From contig CAVTIS010000010.1 in assembly GCA_963734845.1 (NCBI GenBank), positions 1 through 64,000 on the forward strand: a stretch of DNA of 64,000 nt. Direction: 5' to 3'. Made by a program: the position numbers and the translations under genes. Below are positions 63,435 to 64,000 of this stretch, piece by piece; the first letter of the stretch is position 1; every line of letters begins with the position of its first letter. The DNA comes from JAKAVN01 sp963734845. Its GTDB lineage: Bacteria > Desulfobacterota > Binatia > Binatales > Binataceae. The notes beneath the pieces are model-generated. The model worked only from the letters and a program-made list of their open reading frames with translations. It searched no databases and had not been told where the DNA came from.

Positions 63435-64000
63435 ATGACGCCTGGAGTATTCATGTTCCTCGCCGCGCTCGCGGTGATCTCGGCGCTCGGCACGGTCGTG
63501 CAGCGCAATCCCGTGCACTGTCTGCTCGCGCTGGTGGTGACGCTGTTGACGATCGCGGTGATTTTTATTGGCCTGGACGCGGTGGCGGTCGGCTTTCTGC
63601 AGGCGATCGTATATGCCGGCGCGATCATGGTGCTGTTCCTGTTCGTGGTCTGGCTGCTCAACCTGCAGGCCGAGTTGCGCAGCGTCCCCGGCTATCTCGC
63701 GCTTAAGGCGATCTCGGGGCTGCTCTGTGCAGCGTTAGTGGCGGAGCTGTTCGTGCTGCTGGGATATGCGCCCAGCGCGGGCGGCGCTCAGGCGGCCGCG
63801 CCCACCGACTACGGATCGATCGAGACGCTCGCCACGACGCTCTTTTCCGACTACCTGATCGCCTTCGAGATAACCTCGGTGCTCTTGCTGGCGGCGATCG
63901 TCGGCGCGATCGCGCTGGCCCGGCGCACACCGTCCTCGCAGGCCGCCTCTGCGCGGGTTGTAGCGGCCGCAGATGCGCGGGCCGGGTCGGAGGGGGGCGC
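63435..64000 (+). CDS. nuoJ: NADH-quinone oxidoreductase subunit J, cut by the window end
   Basis: An open frame of at least 188 codons from ATG 63435: FLAALAVISALGTVVQRNPV, FLQAIVYAGAIMVLFLFVVW and a C-terminal helix (AFEITSVLLLAAIVGAIALA), typical NuoJ. It follows nuoH by 15 bases; the canonical nuoI between them is absent here. The tail is Ala-rich and continues beyond the window. Confidence 0.88.
   Translation, partial: MTPGVFMFLAALAVISALGTVVQRNPVHCLLALVVTLLTIAVIFIGLDAVAVGFLQAIVYAGAIMVLFLFVVWLLNLQAELRSVPGYLALKAISGLLCAALVAELFVLLGYAPSAGGAQAAAPTDYGSIETLATTLFSDYLIAFEITSVLLLAAIVGAIALARRTPSSQAASARVVAAADARAGSEGG

Overview
This is high-GC, gene-dense chromosomal DNA from a Gram-negative-type (diderm) bacterium. 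The envelope genes point that way: a heptosyltransferase-like GT9 glycosyltransferase, two lipobox lipoproteins, a periplasmic HtrA protease, a class A penicillin-binding protein and a prepilin peptidase. A CarD regulator, an ETF plus heterodisulfide-reductase-like ETF:quinone oxidoreductase, a pair of MaoC hydratases, an F420-type LLM oxidoreductase and a MoaD-MoaE fusion suggest a deltaproteobacterium-like lineage such as Binatota/Desulfobacterota. The lineage is inference; no rRNA is present.

Layout. 1-8.4 kb: edge of a tRNA, hydrolases, a YchF/TGS GTPase, a flippase-like membrane protein, an SDR, an epoxide hydrolase and a GT-C-like membrane protein. 8.5-13 kb (minus): etfB-etfA and a membrane Fe-S ETF:quinone oxidoreductase, the last AT-richer than its neighbours and preceded by a frameshifted small membrane gene. 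13-28.6 kb: IclR regulator, methyltransferase, VOC protein, aldo-keto reductase, a biotin carboxylase/BCCP pair, cold-shock protein, MoaB and MoaD-MoaE, ispH, a deoxynucleoside kinase, pterin dehydratase, MaoC pair, PaaA-like di-iron protein, YbgA-like protein and an LLM oxidoreductase. 28.8-34.2 kb (minus): prepilin peptidase-tmk-holB-ricT-metG. 35-44.4 kb (minus): htpX-DUF1844-htrA-PBP1-TPR-tsaD-rsmA-mutM, apparently one long operon. 44.8-50.4 kb: GT9, cysK-larE, ispD, carD, rimI and an Hsp20-like protein.

50.5-53.5 kb is the clearest accessory region. It is a visibly AT-richer island of about 3 kb bounded by a 32-bp direct repeat (one mismatch). It holds a ribbon-helix-helix gene, a DUF262/DUF1524 (GmrSD-like) gene broken by one in-frame amber codon, a frameshifted and 3'-truncated small gene, a strong palindromic operator, an IS transposase with its catalytic core deleted in frame, and a small two-helix membrane protein. 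It looks like a decaying defence cassette.

53.6-64 kb: two alanine-rich lipoproteins flank a stand-alone groEL whose GGM tail was expanded by a 45-bp duplication. Then come an MDR dehydrogenase, a Nudix hydrolase, an aminotransferase, coaD, rsmD, and the start of a respiratory complex I block (nuoH, nuoJ cut by the window end). An intergenic palindromic repeat family occurs twice, near 57.5 and 59.4 kb. I saw no CRISPR array.
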